NCBI RefSeq assembly: GCF_000576555.1
Contig: NZ_CP007145.1
Span: 3,494,501-3,558,500 of the forward strand
Length of the DNA: 64,000 nt
Reading direction: 5' to 3'
Source: Hymenobacter swuensis DY53
GTDB lineage: Bacteria; Bacteroidota; Bacteroidia; Cytophagales; Hymenobacteraceae
In this document: positions 34,276 through 43,485 of the stretch, piece after piece
Numbering within the stretch: the first letter of the stretch is position 1
How the letters are laid out: every line of letters begins with the position of its first letter
Translations under genes and position numbers: made by a program
Notes under the pieces: generated by a model
What the model was told of the DNA's origin: nothing
What the model saw: only the letters and a program-made list of their open reading frames with translations
The model's database searches: none

Positions 34276-34605
34276 TTAGAATATGGCGTTGTGGATGGCG
34301 TTGCCTTCCGTGATAAGGGCAACCAGCAGCCAGATTAGCAACGACATTGGAATCAGAATTGTCCAGATCAACCCTTTGGTTTCATGCTTCAGGTGCATGA
34401 ATTCGGCCACGATGAAGAAGGCCTTGCAAATGGTGAGGATGATAAAGATGGAGTTGCGCAGCGTGCTGGCAGGCATCACAAAGGCAATAACAAATTCCAA
34501 AGCCGTAATGGCCGTGATAACCCAGAAGGTTTTCCAGATCCAGGCCGTATTAGGCTTGGCAATTTCGCCGGTATGGGCGGGATGTTCAGGCGCGTGGTGA
34601 GCCAT
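34276..34605 (-). CDS. Cytochrome c oxidase subunit IV (caa3/ctaF type)
   Basis: A 109-residue protein with three membrane helices (about residues 26-46, 53-71, 82-101) and the MHLKHETKGL loop typical of prokaryotic oxidase subunit IV. The N-terminus is His-rich (MAHHAPEHPAH). ATG 34605 is chosen; the in-frame extension to 34665 lies in the intergenic gap. It follows the subunit III genes and precedes SCO1. Confidence 0.88.
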   Translation of the reverse strand: MAHHAPEHPAHTGEIAKPNTAWIWKTFWVITAITALEFVIAFVMPASTLRNSIFIILTICKAFFIVAEFMHLKHETKGLIWTILIPMSLLIWLLVALITEGNAIHNAIF

Positions 34606-34704
34606 GATGGTAGAGAGTAGCTGAATGAAGGAGTAACCGGGCCGAAAAAGCCGGTAGCTGAACACCCTCGGCGGGCACTCAGCTACTGTAGTTACGCCGA
34701 AAAG

Positions 34705-35475
34705 TTAAACGAGGTAGAAGAAGGTGAAAACAAACACCCACACCAAATCCACAAAGTGCCAGTACAGGCCAATTTTCTCTACCATCTCGTAGTGACCACG
34801 CTTCTCGAACGTGCCATTGGTGGTAGCAATGAAGCAGTAAATCAACAGGCAGATGCCGGAGAATACGTGGGTACCATGGAAACCGGTAATGAAAAAGAAC
34901 AGGTCGGCGAATAGCACCGGGCCGTACTGATTCACGGCTAGGTTGGCGCCGAAGAACCGCGTACCGTCGTTCATCAGGGTGCCTTCATCGGTGCCACCAA
35001 TAAAGTGGCTCCACTCCCAAGCCTGGCAGCTTACGAAAATAGTACCGAACAGAATCGTCCACAGCAGCCATTTCTGCACGTCTTTCTTGTCGAAACGGTG
35101 ACCAGCTTCTACGGCCAGTACCATCGTTACCGACGAGAAAATCAAGATCATCGTCATCAAGGCCACAAACGCCAGTGGCAGATCTACGCCATGCAGGCCT
35201 GGGAAGGAGTTAAATACCTTCTCCGGTATGGGCCAGTAATTTGACGAGAACTTGAATGCCTCGGCAGTGCCTTCATAGGCCAGATGGCGGTGACGGATCA
35301 GGCCGTAGGTGGTCAGGAAGGCGGCGAATGTAAAGGCATCCGACAGCAGGAAGAACCACATCATCAGCTTGCCGTAGCTGGCGTTGAAAGGCTCGTTCCC
35401 GCCGTCCCAGGTGCCGGTACGCGGCTTATCCAGGGCGGAGTCAGAAATTACCTGCGTCGTGGAAATGGTGGACAT
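34705..35475 (-). CDS. Cytochrome c oxidase subunit III (copy 2, long form)
   Basis: A 256-residue subunit III with about five helices. Typical elements are KLMMWFFLLSDAFTFAAF near residue 36, SCQAWEWSHFI, and FFFITGFHGTHVFSG then GLYWHFVDLVWVFVF near the end. It lies 23 bases downstream of a second, shorter subunit III gene; the pair is described as a finding. ATG 35475 gives MSTISTTQ; the longer ORF upstream would overlap the gap. Confidence 0.92.
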   Translation of the reverse strand: MSTISTTQVISDSALDKPRTGTWDGGNEPFNASYGKLMMWFFLLSDAFTFAAFLTTYGLIRHRHLAYEGTAEAFKFSSNYWPIPEKVFNSFPGLHGVDLPLAFVALMTMILIFSSVTMVLAVEAGHRFDKKDVQKWLLWTILFGTIFVSCQAWEWSHFIGGTDEGTLMNDGTRFFGANLAVNQYGPVLFADLFFFITGFHGTHVFSGICLLIYCFIATTNGTFEKRGHYEMVEKIGLYWHFVDLVWVFVFTFFYLV

Positions 35476-35498
35476 AGCGTGCGGGGGGTTGACAAAAA

Positions 35499-36086
35499 TC
35501 AATGATTCAAAAGTAGGAACAAATACAGGTACAACCAAAGCACGCCCAAGAAGTGCCAGTAGATGGTCACGTTGCCGATGGAGAGCATCTGGCGAGAATG
35601 CACCTGATAATGAAAGCTTTTACGCAATACGATGGCCAAAAAGATAAGCCCCGTAATCAAGTGAAAACCGTGGACACCAGTCAATACATACAGAAATGAG
35701 CCGGAAGGGTTGGCATCGGTGCCTGCAAAAAAGATCCGCTGGCTTACTAGCTGGTTCCACATGAGCCATTGACCGGCTAAAAAAGCCAGCCCCAATCCCA
35801 GCGTGGCAACCAACGCTATACGCACCTGGGCCAAGTTGTCTTTGCGGGCAGCCAGCCATGCCCACTGCACCGTGACGGAGCTGAGCGCAATAACAAGAGT
35901 AGTATACAGGAAGCCGGCCGGCAAGGTGAATTCCAGCCAGTTGCCCTCATTGCGGCGCACAATGTAAGCACTAGTGTAAGCTGCGAAAATCATGAAGACG
36001 CTGACCATCATCAGCATCAGCAGGAAACGAGCCGGATGAATTCCGGTAGCGGGCTGCTTGGTATTTAAAGCTTCTGAAGGATGCAT
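35499..36086 (-). CDS. Cytochrome c oxidase subunit III (copy 1, short form)
   Basis: A 195-residue heme-copper oxidase subunit III with five helices. Visible blocks: RFLLMLMMVSVFMIFAAYTSAYIVR, GSFLYVLTGVHGFHLITGLIFL, and IYWHFLGVLWLYLYLFL in parts. Subunit III supports proton uptake and stability of subunit I. It sits at 36086, downstream of ctaB across a 111-base spacer containing an AGAAGTGAGA repeat, and immediately upstream of the longer subunit III gene. Confidence 0.92.
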   Translation of the reverse strand: MHPSEALNTKQPATGIHPARFLLMLMMVSVFMIFAAYTSAYIVRRNEGNWLEFTLPAGFLYTTLVIALSSVTVQWAWLAARKDNLAQVRIALVATLGLGLAFLAGQWLMWNQLVSQRIFFAGTDANPSGSFLYVLTGVHGFHLITGLIFLAIVLRKSFHYQVHSRQMLSIGNVTIYWHFLGVLWLYLYLFLLLNH

Positions 36087-36089
36087 ATT

Positions 36090-36190
36090 TTTCTAAAGAA
36101 GTGAGAAGGGAAACAGGAGAAGTGAGTTGAATTCTAACAGACCGAAGGAGGCTTTTGTCTCGCCTTCTGATGCTTATTTCTCACTTCTGG
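36090..36190. repeat. AGAAGTGAGA intergenic inverted repeat (copy 1)
   Basis: Left AGAAGTGAGAAGG (from about 36097) and right TTCTCACTTCTGG (about 36178-36190) form inverted arms; an inner AGAAGTGAG copy and the pair GAAGGAGGC/GCCTTCTG lie between. Same words recur at 41337-41407 and 51112-51207. Confidence 0.6.
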
Positions 36191-36197
36191 CAAAACG

Positions 36198-37049
36198 CTA
36201 CATTTTATCCAGCACCAGAGCAATCTGCACGATGGGCAGATACAGGAAAGAGCCGAACATAATACTCATGGCCGCTTTCTTACTCACCGTGCGCATGAGG
36301 TAAAATGTCTGCATCAGGAACAAAACGCCGCAGATGGCGGCCACCATTGGGTACACCGTGCCCGTCATACCAAAATAAAACGGTAGCAGGCTCAGCGGAA
36401 TCAGGACCAGCGTATAGGTCATAATCTGGAAAGCTGTACGCAGGTCTTTTTTACCGGGGGTAGGTAGCATTTTGAAGCCGGCCTTCTTGTAGTCATCGTC
36501 AAGCACCCAGGCAATTGCCCAGAAATGGGGGAATTGCCACATAAACTGAATACCGAACAGAATCCAGCCCTGCGGTCCTAACAGCCCCGTGGCGGCCACC
36601 CAACCGATAAGCGGTGGTAACCCACCCGGAATGGCTCCTACAGCCACACAAATCGGGGAAATAGTTTTAAGCGGCGTGTACACAAACCCATATAGGATCA
36701 GGGAAACCAACGCTAGGGCTGCCGCCAGCGGATTAAAGAAATAGGTTAGAATCCCCAACCCTGCAACACCAAGCACCACCACAAATACCCAAGCATCCGA
36801 AGGTGTGATGATTCCCAGCGGCAAGGGCCGCTGGGCCGTCCGTTTCATCTGCCGGTCTAAGTCAATTTCGAAAATCTGGTTGATGGTATTGGCTGAACCG
36901 GTAACGGCCAGGCCGCCCAGCATCACCAACAAGGCCCGGCCCCAATCCAGTTCGTGCGCGCCCAACAGGTACCCAATGGCACTGGAAAAGGCTACTGTGA
37001 GAGCCAGCCTGAACTTGAGTAACTGAAAAAAAGCCTTGGCCTTGCTCAT
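36198..37049 (-). CDS. ctaB: Protoheme IX farnesyltransferase (heme O synthase)
   Basis: Adds a farnesyl group to heme B, giving heme O for the oxidase. The 283-residue UbiA-family membrane protein has the Asp-rich motif NTINQIFEIDLDRQMKRTAQRPLP in its parts (N...D...D, about residues 56-79) and the second loop YTPLKTISPICVAVGAIPGGLPPLIGW. About nine helices. I chose ATG 37049 (MSKAKAFFQLLKFRL); the longer in-frame TTG start at 37115 would overlap ctaA. It works with CtaA, encoded just upstream. Confidence 0.95.
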   Translation of the reverse strand: MSKAKAFFQLLKFRLALTVAFSSAIGYLLGAHELDWGRALLVMLGGLAVTGSANTINQIFEIDLDRQMKRTAQRPLPLGIITPSDAWVFVVVLGVAGLGILTYFFNPLAAALALVSLILYGFVYTPLKTISPICVAVGAIPGGLPPLIGWVAATGLLGPQGWILFGIQFMWQFPHFWAIAWVLDDDYKKAGFKMLPTPGKKDLRTAFQIMTYTLVLIPLSLLPFYFGMTGTVYPMVAAICGVLFLMQTFYLMRTVSKKAAMSIMFGSFLYLPIVQIALVLDKM

Positions 37050-37104
37050 CAACTGTTGAAAACAGATTGCGCGGCGAAAAAGTCCGCCAAACGGGGCCGC
37101 AAAG

Positions 37105-38187
37105 TTACGCAACAACGGCCGGAGTAGCCGCCTGCCGCTGCAACTTAGTGGCCTGATTGTAGGCTACCACCGTTAGTACTTGTGCACCGAACAACAGCGT
37201 AGCTAATGTCAGGTGGATTGGTTGCACAGCTGCCGGGAAAGCCAGATAAGCTAGAATGATGCCGGCCAATATTTCCCCTCCTATCAGTCCCAGAATAGCC
37301 GTAGCAAGCCTGTGCAAGCGCCGGGAAGGCATTCGGTATAGTTGATAGGCGACATACAGGTTCACGAGTAACAACACCGCCGAGAACGTCCGATGGAAGC
37401 GGAACACGCCGCCTACCTGTTCTACCCAATCTGCTCGGTTCAGATAGTTGGCGGCGGAGGCCACTAGGTCTATCTGCTCACGGACCTGAGTACCCAGTAC
37501 AATCTGTCCAAAGGTAAGCAGCACCGCTACCCATAGCCATGCTACCAACCCAGGTACCGAACTCAATGGTTGTGGCTCCACCTCGGTACCACGCTGTGAG
37601 CGGTCCACGGCGTACAGCAGCATGGCCACAATTACCAAAGCCAGCCCCATATGGATAGTCACCATAATGGGCAGCAGATTGGTGGAAACCACTAGAGAGC
37701 CTAACCAGCCCTGCACCCCAGTTAACAGGAAAGCCCCGAAAGCCAGCCAGAATACCGGCCTGTCACGCTGCCAATACGGCAGCGCGAATACTACCGTCCC
37801 GAACACAAACAAGCCAATCAGTGCGCCTATCAGTCTGTTGATGTACTCAATCCACGTCTTTACCGGATTGAAATCAGTCTCGATGTACTGCGTGGGATGA
37901 GCAAAAATCTCCCCCGCTACCTGCTGAAAACCCATACGCTCCAGCTTAGCTGCCAACTTCTTGTTCTTCTCAACCCGCTGGGCAGTATAGATTTCCTTGT
38001 AATTAGGGGGCAGCTGATTGATGTTCGTGGGAGGAATCCAAGTACCGAAACACTTGGGCCAATCGGGACAGCCCATGCCGGAACCGGTACTCCTTACTAC
38101 ACCTCCCACCAAGATCAGAACATACACCGCCGCTACCGTCAGGAAGCCCACGAATCGAAAGCGGCGCACGAATGCAGGAATTACCAT
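37105..38187 (-). CDS. ctaA: Heme A synthase CtaA
   Basis: Oxidises heme O to heme A. The 360-residue protein has eight helices in two four-helix halves, with the family start LTVAAVYVLILVGGVVRSTGSGMGCPDWPKCFG in parts: the paired cysteines (GMGCPDWPKCFG, about residues 38-49) are the CtaA cysteine pair. Histidine heme ligands appear in TIHMGLAL and FRFHRTFSA. First gene of the assembly operon, after two terminators that separate it from coxA. Confidence 0.95.
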   Translation of the reverse strand: MVIPAFVRRFRFVGFLTVAAVYVLILVGGVVRSTGSGMGCPDWPKCFGTWIPPTNINQLPPNYKEIYTAQRVEKNKKLAAKLERMGFQQVAGEIFAHPTQYIETDFNPVKTWIEYINRLIGALIGLFVFGTVVFALPYWQRDRPVFWLAFGAFLLTGVQGWLGSLVVSTNLLPIMVTIHMGLALVIVAMLLYAVDRSQRGTEVEPQPLSSVPGLVAWLWVAVLLTFGQIVLGTQVREQIDLVASAANYLNRADWVEQVGGVFRFHRTFSAVLLLVNLYVAYQLYRMPSRRLHRLATAILGLIGGEILAGIILAYLAFPAAVQPIHLTLATLLFGAQVLTVVAYNQATKLQRQAATPAVVA

Positions 38188-38245
38188 GCTGTTTGTCTAT
38201 GCAAATGAATTCATCATACAGACCACTGAATCGGCAGACTGTTTA

Positions 38246-38292
38246 AAAAATAAGGGAAATTCAAAGCCGGCACGGCCGGTCCGAATTTCCCT
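38246..38292 (-). terminator. Second terminator between coxA and ctaA
   Basis: AGGGAAATTC (38253-38262) pairs with GAATTTCCCT (38283-38292), enclosing an inner CCGGC/GCCGG hairpin. Read on the minus strand it is followed by TATTTTTT, a clear T-run. Confidence 0.82.
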
Positions 38293-38308
38293 CTGAGAAC
38301 TAATAAAG

Positions 38309-38339
38309 ACGGGCCGCCGTGAATACAGCGGCCCGTTTT
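38309..38339 (-). terminator. First terminator after coxA
   Basis: ACGGGCCGC pairs with GCGGCCCGT around a 10-base loop, followed on the minus strand by CTTTATT. About 25 bases after the coxA stop. Confidence 0.75.
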
Positions 38340-38364
38340 CAGGTAGGCTAATGTGCAGTGCACA

Positions 38365-40224
38365 TTATTCCATTTCTTTCTCGTACGGCAGGTTTGATGA
38401 CTGCGTCTGCGAGTACGGAATATTTTGCGGGATGAAATCTTCGGCAGCACCAGGCTTGCTGTAGTCGTACGGCCAGCGGTGAACGGCCGGAATAGCACCG
38501 GGCCAGTTGCCGTGTACGGGCTCTACAGGCGTAGTCCACTCCAAAGTCGTCGAGTTCCAGGGGTTCTCAGTAGCGCGACGGCCACGGAAGATGCTGTAGA
38601 AGAAGTTGAAGATGAAGATGAACTGACCAACAAAGGCAATAATAGCCGCTATCGAAATGAACTTATTTAGGTCAGCAAACTGGCTGAACGTATCGAAACC
38701 AGTCCAAGCATAATAACGACGGGGGAAACCGGCAATACCAACATAGTGCATCGGCAGGAATACTAGGTACACGCCGATGAAAGTTAACCAGAAGTGGATG
38801 TATCCCAGTTTCTCGTCCATCATCCGACCAAACATCTTGGGGAACCAGTGGTAAACACCAGCCCACAAACCGAAGAAAGCCGAGGAACCCATTACCAAGT
38901 GGAAGTGAGCTACCACAAAGTATGTATTGTGCATCTGGATGTCCAACGCGGCGTTACCTAGAACGATACCCGTCAGACCACCAGCAATGAACAACGACAC
39001 GAAGCCGATGGAAAACAACATGGCCGTAGTGAAGCGGATGTTACCGCGCCACAAAGTAGCCAGCCAGTTGAAGGTTTTCACTGCTGAAGGAACAGCAATG
39101 ATTAGCGTCAGGAACATGAACACTGAGCCCAAAAATGGGTTCATGCCGGTTACGAACATGTGGTGAGCCCACACGATGAAAGACAGCAGAGAAATACCAA
39201 GCAGTGAGCCAATCATAGCACGATAACCAAAGATCGGCTTACGGGCATTGGTAGCCAGGATTTCCGATACCATACCCATAGCGGGCATGATTACGATATA
39301 TACCTCAGGGTGACCCAGGAACCAGAACAAGTGCTGGAACAAAATGGGCGAACCACCCGTGTTAGGCAGAGCCTGACCAGCGATGTAGATATCGGAGAGG
39401 AAGAACGAGGTACCGAAAGAACGATCGAAAATCAGCAGCAAGGCTGCCGAGAACAATACCGGAAACGAGAGCAGACCCAAGATAGCCGTCAAAAAGAACG
39501 ACCAAATAGTTAGGGGTAGCTTGCTCATGCTCATACCCTGGGTACGCAGGTTGATCACCGTAGTTATGTAGTTAACACCACCTAGTAATTGAGATACGAT
39601 GAACAAAGCCATCGATACCAACCACAAGGTCTGCCCGGCACCTGAACCCGAAATTGCCTGAGGCAACGCCGAAAGCGGTGGGTAAATTGTCCAGCCAGCC
39701 GCCGCCGGACCGGTTTCAATAAACAGTGAACTGAACATCACTACGCTGGAAGCAAAGAAGAACCAGTACGAAAGCATGTTCATGAAGCCCGAAGCCATAT
39801 CACGGGCACCAATCTGCAACGGAATCAAGAAGTTTGAGAACGTGCCAGACAGACCAGCTGTCAGCACGAAGAACACCATAATGGTACCGTGCATCGTCAC
39901 CAAAGCAAGGTAGAACTCGGGGTTCAGCTTGCCAGCTTCAATCCATTTACCCAAGAAAGGCTTAAGCCATTCCATGGTAGCATCGGGCCAGCCGAGCTGC
40001 AAACGGAAGAGGCTTGAGAGCGTACCACCAATAATTGCCCAAAAAATGCCTGTAATCAGGAATTGTTTCGCAATGTATTTATGGTCGGTACTGAAAACGT
40101 ATTTCGACAAAAAGCCCTGCTCGTGGTGCTCGTGCTCGTCGTGGTGCGCATGCTCATCGTGCTGAACACCGGGCTGAATAGCGCCAATGCCGCCTTGCAC
40201 TTGAGTTGGTAGGTTAGCAGCCAT
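38365..40224 (-). CDS. coxA: Cytochrome c oxidase subunit I
   Basis: Catalytic heme-copper subunit that reduces oxygen to water and pumps protons. The 619-residue protein has about 12 helices and all metal ligands: low-spin heme ligand in MHGTIMVFFVLTAG, CuB and cross-linked tyrosine in GHPEVYIVIMP, the HH pair in WAHHMFVTGMNP, and HNTYFVVAHFHLVMG. The Glu in GHPEVY places it with A1-type oxidases. The N-terminus is His-rich (HDEHAHHDEHEHHEQG), unusual and possibly metal-binding. ATG 40224 is chosen; the longer ORF start is not ATG. Confidence 0.97.
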   Translation of the reverse strand: MAANLPTQVQGGIGAIQPGVQHDEHAHHDEHEHHEQGFLSKYVFSTDHKYIAKQFLITGIFWAIIGGTLSSLFRLQLGWPDATMEWLKPFLGKWIEAGKLNPEFYLALVTMHGTIMVFFVLTAGLSGTFSNFLIPLQIGARDMASGFMNMLSYWFFFASSVVMFSSLFIETGPAAAGWTIYPPLSALPQAISGSGAGQTLWLVSMALFIVSQLLGGVNYITTVINLRTQGMSMSKLPLTIWSFFLTAILGLLSFPVLFSAALLLIFDRSFGTSFFLSDIYIAGQALPNTGGSPILFQHLFWFLGHPEVYIVIMPAMGMVSEILATNARKPIFGYRAMIGSLLGISLLSFIVWAHHMFVTGMNPFLGSVFMFLTLIIAVPSAVKTFNWLATLWRGNIRFTTAMLFSIGFVSLFIAGGLTGIVLGNAALDIQMHNTYFVVAHFHLVMGSSAFFGLWAGVYHWFPKMFGRMMDEKLGYIHFWLTFIGVYLVFLPMHYVGIAGFPRRYYAWTGFDTFSQFADLNKFISIAAIIAFVGQFIFIFNFFYSIFRGRRATENPWNSTTLEWTTPVEPVHGNWPGAIPAVHRWPYDYSKPGAAEDFIPQNIPYSQTQSSNLPYEKEME

Positions 40225-40249
40225 AAAGGAAGCGTGCAGTTTAGTTAGA

Positions 40250-41323
40250 TTAGAGCGAAGCCTTGGCAGCAACAGGTACTACAGTAGCAGCGGCTGGAGT
40301 TGCTGATACCTTCTCAACCATTTTATCCGACTTCTGTTTGAAGCTGGCCAATACATCAGGGTTTTGCTCCGAGAATGATTTTTGCTGGGCAAACCAAGCA
40401 ACGTAATCATCCGGCTCATCCACCACGATGTTTAGCTTCATAGCGAAGTGTCCACGGCCACAGATTTGATTGCAAGCCAATTCGTAATTGAATTTTGGGT
40501 TGCCCGTCTGCGCACGCATCTCGTCGGTAGTTTTGATCGGCGTAAACCAGAATTTGGTTGGCATGCCAGGTACCGCATACATCTGCACGCGGAAATGTGG
40601 CATGTACACGGCGTGCAGTACGTCACGTGAACGAATCTTCAATAGTACCGGGTGGCCTTTAGGCACATGTATCTCAGGTGCTACAAAATCATCAACGCCA
40701 TTCTGGTCACTTAGATCGAAACCGAATTCGTTAGTAGCATCAATCAGGCGGTAATTGACAACGCCTAATTTCAGGTCGCGGCCAGGGTAACGTACCAGCC
40801 AGTTAAACTGCTTGCCCATTACTTCCAGTACCACAGCGTCTTTGGGGGCAGGCCCTGTGATACGGGTCCATTCCTTCCAACCGGCGAATACTAAGCCAGC
40901 CATTACAATGGCCGGAATCAGCGTCCAGATAACCTCTATTTTGTTGTTGTGCGGGAAGAAGAAAGCCCGACGACCTTCCTTATGCTGATACTTATATGAA
41001 TACACGAACAGCAGGACTTGTGTCAGGGTAAACACAATACCCAGAATGATCATCGTGGTCCAGAACATGCGCTCAGTGGCAATACCATGTACCGAGGCAA
41101 TCGGGGGGTTCATCTTGTCATAGTTATCGATGAACGACCACGCGAAGGCCGCACCACCAACTACCAAGAAAACGATACACAGGATGGCGTTTACACGGTT
41201 GCTCACCCCTACTTCACGGGTTGAACTGCCCGAAAAAATGGAGGTCAGAATCTGGAGACGGAACAGCAGGCCGAATACGACCAACAGCAACGCCAACACC
41301 AGAACAATACCAAGAGTAGTCAT
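40250..41323 (-). CDS. coxB: Cytochrome c oxidase subunit II
   Basis: A 357-residue subunit II with an extra N-terminal helix (residues 3-20), then the two canonical helices (about 45-65 and 90-110) and a cupredoxin domain carrying the binuclear CuA site: His in VLHAVYMPHFRVQ, and ACNQICGRGHFAM with the two Cys, His and Met. No CxxCH heme motif is present, so this is not a caa3-type fusion. The C-terminal 40 residues are Lys/Ala-rich. It lies between actF and coxA and receives electrons from Alternative Complex III or a cytochrome c. Confidence 0.96.
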   Translation of the reverse strand: MTTLGIVLVLALLLVVFGLLFRLQILTSIFSGSSTREVGVSNRVNAILCIVFLVVGGAAFAWSFIDNYDKMNPPIASVHGIATERMFWTTMIILGIVFTLTQVLLFVYSYKYQHKEGRRAFFFPHNNKIEVIWTLIPAIVMAGLVFAGWKEWTRITGPAPKDAVVLEVMGKQFNWLVRYPGRDLKLGVVNYRLIDATNEFGFDLSDQNGVDDFVAPEIHVPKGHPVLLKIRSRDVLHAVYMPHFRVQMYAVPGMPTKFWFTPIKTTDEMRAQTGNPKFNYELACNQICGRGHFAMKLNIVVDEPDDYVAWFAQQKSFSEQNPDVLASFKQKSDKMVEKVSATPAAATVVPVAAKASL

Positions 41324-41336
41324 TAGCGGAATGTAG

Positions 41337-41407
41337 AAGTGAGAGTTGAGAGGTTAGAAGTGAGAGTCTGTTATCCTATCCAGTCTAACTTCTCACTCCT
41401 CACTACT
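41337..41407. repeat. AGAAGTGAGA intergenic inverted repeat (copy 2)
   Basis: GAAGTGAGAGTTGAGAGG and TTAGAAGTGAGAGTC on the left face CAGTCTAACTTCTCACTCC and TCACTACTC on the right, giving imperfect inverted arms inside the actF-coxB gap. Shares TTAGAAGTGAGA with the copy at 51112. Confidence 0.6.
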
Positions 41408-41418
41408 CATGTCTGAAA

Positions 41419-42732
41419 TTAAGTGGTGTGGTGAATGCTTTCATCCAAGAACGGATGATGAATCGGCACCAGGGAAGCCTGCGACAGGCGTTTGGTCATC
41501 AAAGTCAGGAAGGCACCCAGAAAAATAAGGGCTACGCCAATCTCAATTACAAACCCGTTTTCGGCCTTCATTGTTCCGGGCATAATGGCCAGGTAGAAAT
41601 CAGACCAGTGACCAATCAGGATGGCAATACTCACAATTTTGAGCATGATCATCTGACGCTTGGCATCCCGGGTCATCAGCACTAAGAAAGGGAATACAAA
41701 GTTGATGGCCAAGTTGCCGAAGAACATCCACGTGTACTGGCCGTTGAAGCCACCCAAGCGCTGATTGAAGTACACAGATTCTTCAGGAATGTTAGCGTAC
41801 CAAATCAGCATGAACTGGGAGAACCACACGTAGGTCCAGAAGATGCTGAAGCCGAACATGAACTTGCCCAGATCATGCAGGTGACCTTCTTTCACCCACC
41901 GCAGGTAGCCGGCCTGCTTGAGCAGAATTGTGCACAGCGTAATAGCCGCCAGACCCGATACCCACCAAGAGGCGAAGATGTACCAGCCGAACATGGTCGA
42001 GAACCAATGCGTGTCAACCGACATCACCCAGTCCCAAGCTGCAATGGGCGAAGAAACTGCGTAGATTACCAAGAACAAAGCGGCTACGTTGATGCTTTTG
42101 TGAAAGTACTCAGTGCCGCCGTTCAGATCTTCGGCCAATGACAGGTCGCGCAGCTTCTTGGTGAAGAAAGCCCACAGACCAAGGAACAGAACCATGCGAA
42201 TCAGATAGAATGGCATGTTCAGGAAACCCGATTTGCCGGCAATGATTTCGTCGTAGTTCTCGTTGCCTTTTTCCATGATGCCCGGGAGCGTCCAATGGAA
42301 GATATCATGGTTGATCAGGCTAACGCCGAATACCACAATCATGATAACTAAGCCGGGCAGCAGCCAAGCGCTGAGAGCCTCAGCCACCCGCTTCACCAAC
42401 ACCGACCAACCAGCGTAGGCAACGTACTGGATGGCAACGAACACCGTACCAATGGAAGCTACCCCAGTGAAGAATACATTGTTGTGCCACAGGCTCACGA
42501 TAAGCCGTTTGAGCCAAGGTGCACTGCCATGATGTTCGGCTCCCCCATGAGCAGCACCATGGGCAGCAGCTCCAGCTTCGTGGTGCGCGCCAATGCCCAT
42601 CATGGACATGATGATACCAACCACGAGCAGAACAACGCCTGCTACTATGATCAGCATGAAGTTTTTACGGGTACCCGGCGTAACCTCCAGATATTCAGCC
42701 GTAACGCTTTCTTGATGCGTCAGAGTTGCCAT
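41419..42732 (-). CDS. actF: Alternative Complex III subunit ActF (NrfD-like membrane subunit)
   Basis: A 437-residue polytopic membrane protein with about ten helices, related to ActC, that forms part of the quinol-binding membrane arm of Alternative Complex III. Characteristic blocks: HNDIFHWTLPGIM-like LINHDIFHWTLP, AVSSPIAAWDWVMSVDTHWFSTMFGWY in parts, and FWTYVWFSQFMLIWYANIPEE. A His-rich loop (AHHEAGAAAHGAAHGG) follows the first helix. It lies ten bases after actE and upstream of coxB. Confidence 0.94.
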   Translation of the reverse strand: MATLTHQESVTAEYLEVTPGTRKNFMLIIVAGVVLLVVGIIMSMMGIGAHHEAGAAAHGAAHGGAEHHGSAPWLKRLIVSLWHNNVFFTGVASIGTVFVAIQYVAYAGWSVLVKRVAEALSAWLLPGLVIMIVVFGVSLINHDIFHWTLPGIMEKGNENYDEIIAGKSGFLNMPFYLIRMVLFLGLWAFFTKKLRDLSLAEDLNGGTEYFHKSINVAALFLVIYAVSSPIAAWDWVMSVDTHWFSTMFGWYIFASWWVSGLAAITLCTILLKQAGYLRWVKEGHLHDLGKFMFGFSIFWTYVWFSQFMLIWYANIPEESVYFNQRLGGFNGQYTWMFFGNLAINFVFPFLVLMTRDAKRQMIMLKIVSIAILIGHWSDFYLAIMPGTMKAENGFVIEIGVALIFLGAFLTLMTKRLSQASLVPIHHPFLDESIHHTT

Positions 42733-42741
42733 AGAAGTAGA

Positions 42742-43485
42742 TTAAATCGCCGTTCCGTTGTTTGCTTTATCACCCTGCCCGGGGGTCTCCGATGCTTTAT
42801 CGGAACCAGCCTGAGTAGGGTTTTCTTTCATCTGCCCCGATGTTGTAGTGGAGTCAGCCGTAGGCACGTTAGCTTGTGCACCGCCGGTTTTCACCATATC
42901 AGCCAGACCATCGGCCCCTTTACCGAGCTGAAGGGCCCGTACATACATGGCAATCTTCCACCGCTCTTCTGGGTTCACCTGTGAGCCGTGTGGCATCATG
43001 CGGTTACGGCCCCACTGAATTACGTGATAGATGTGGCCATCGTTCATGGTCTTGTACGCTCCGGCCGAATAGTTTGGAACGCCTTTGAACTTAGCACCTA
43101 CTGGTCCATCACCGGCCCCACCTTCGCCGTGACAATGCTGGCAATTACGCGAATACAGCACTTTGCCTTCCTCTAGGTTCGCCTTGGTGTATGGGAACGG
43201 GTTGCGTAGTGTGGTTTCAGCTGTAGCCACATCGTCTTTCGCAATGTGGGTGTAGTATGTGGCTTTACCCCTGGCTACCGTGCCTACTGCCGGGGTACGC
43301 TCGTTAATACCCATCGGGTTGATGGTATTAGCTCCTACCTGGCGCAGGGGATCGTACGGGATACCTTCGTACATCTCTGGAGCGTACTCCAGACCGGGGT
43401 CATCGGCGCGGTTGCAGGCGGTGGTGAACACCGATGCCAGCAGAACCGCCGACGCTTGCAGAGTTAGTTTCAGCGAATGCGTCAT
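42742..43485 (-). CDS. actE: Alternative Complex III subunit ActE, monoheme cytochrome c lipoprotein
   Basis: A 247-residue periplasm-facing cytochrome c. Lipobox VFTTAC (Cys24) indicates a lipid anchor. The heme site is CQHCH in VLYSRNCQHCHGEGGAGDG, with an axial Met candidate in RNRMMPHGSQV. The N-terminal part (GLEYAPEMYEGIPYDPLRQ) is typical of ActE. The C-terminal 55 residues are Gly/Thr/Ser-rich and variable. Start and the ActD stop overlap as TAATG, so translation is coupled. Confidence 0.94.
   Translation of the reverse strand: MTHSLKLTLQASAVLLASVFTTACNRADDPGLEYAPEMYEGIPYDPLRQVGANTINPMGINERTPAVGTVARGKATYYTHIAKDDVATAETTLRNPFPYTKANLEEGKVLYSRNCQHCHGEGGAGDGPVGAKFKGVPNYSAGAYKTMNDGHIYHVIQWGRNRMMPHGSQVNPEERWKIAMYVRALQLGKGADGLADMVKTGGAQANVPTADSTTTSGQMKENPTQAGSDKASETPGQGDKANNGTAI

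Noticed and set aside
40130..40170. Repeated CATGAG/CGTGGTG words near coxA start, considered as a CRISPR-like array
   Set aside because: They are codons of the His-rich N-terminus of subunit I (HDEH repeats), not spaced repeats; no CRISPR array or cas gene is present in the window.
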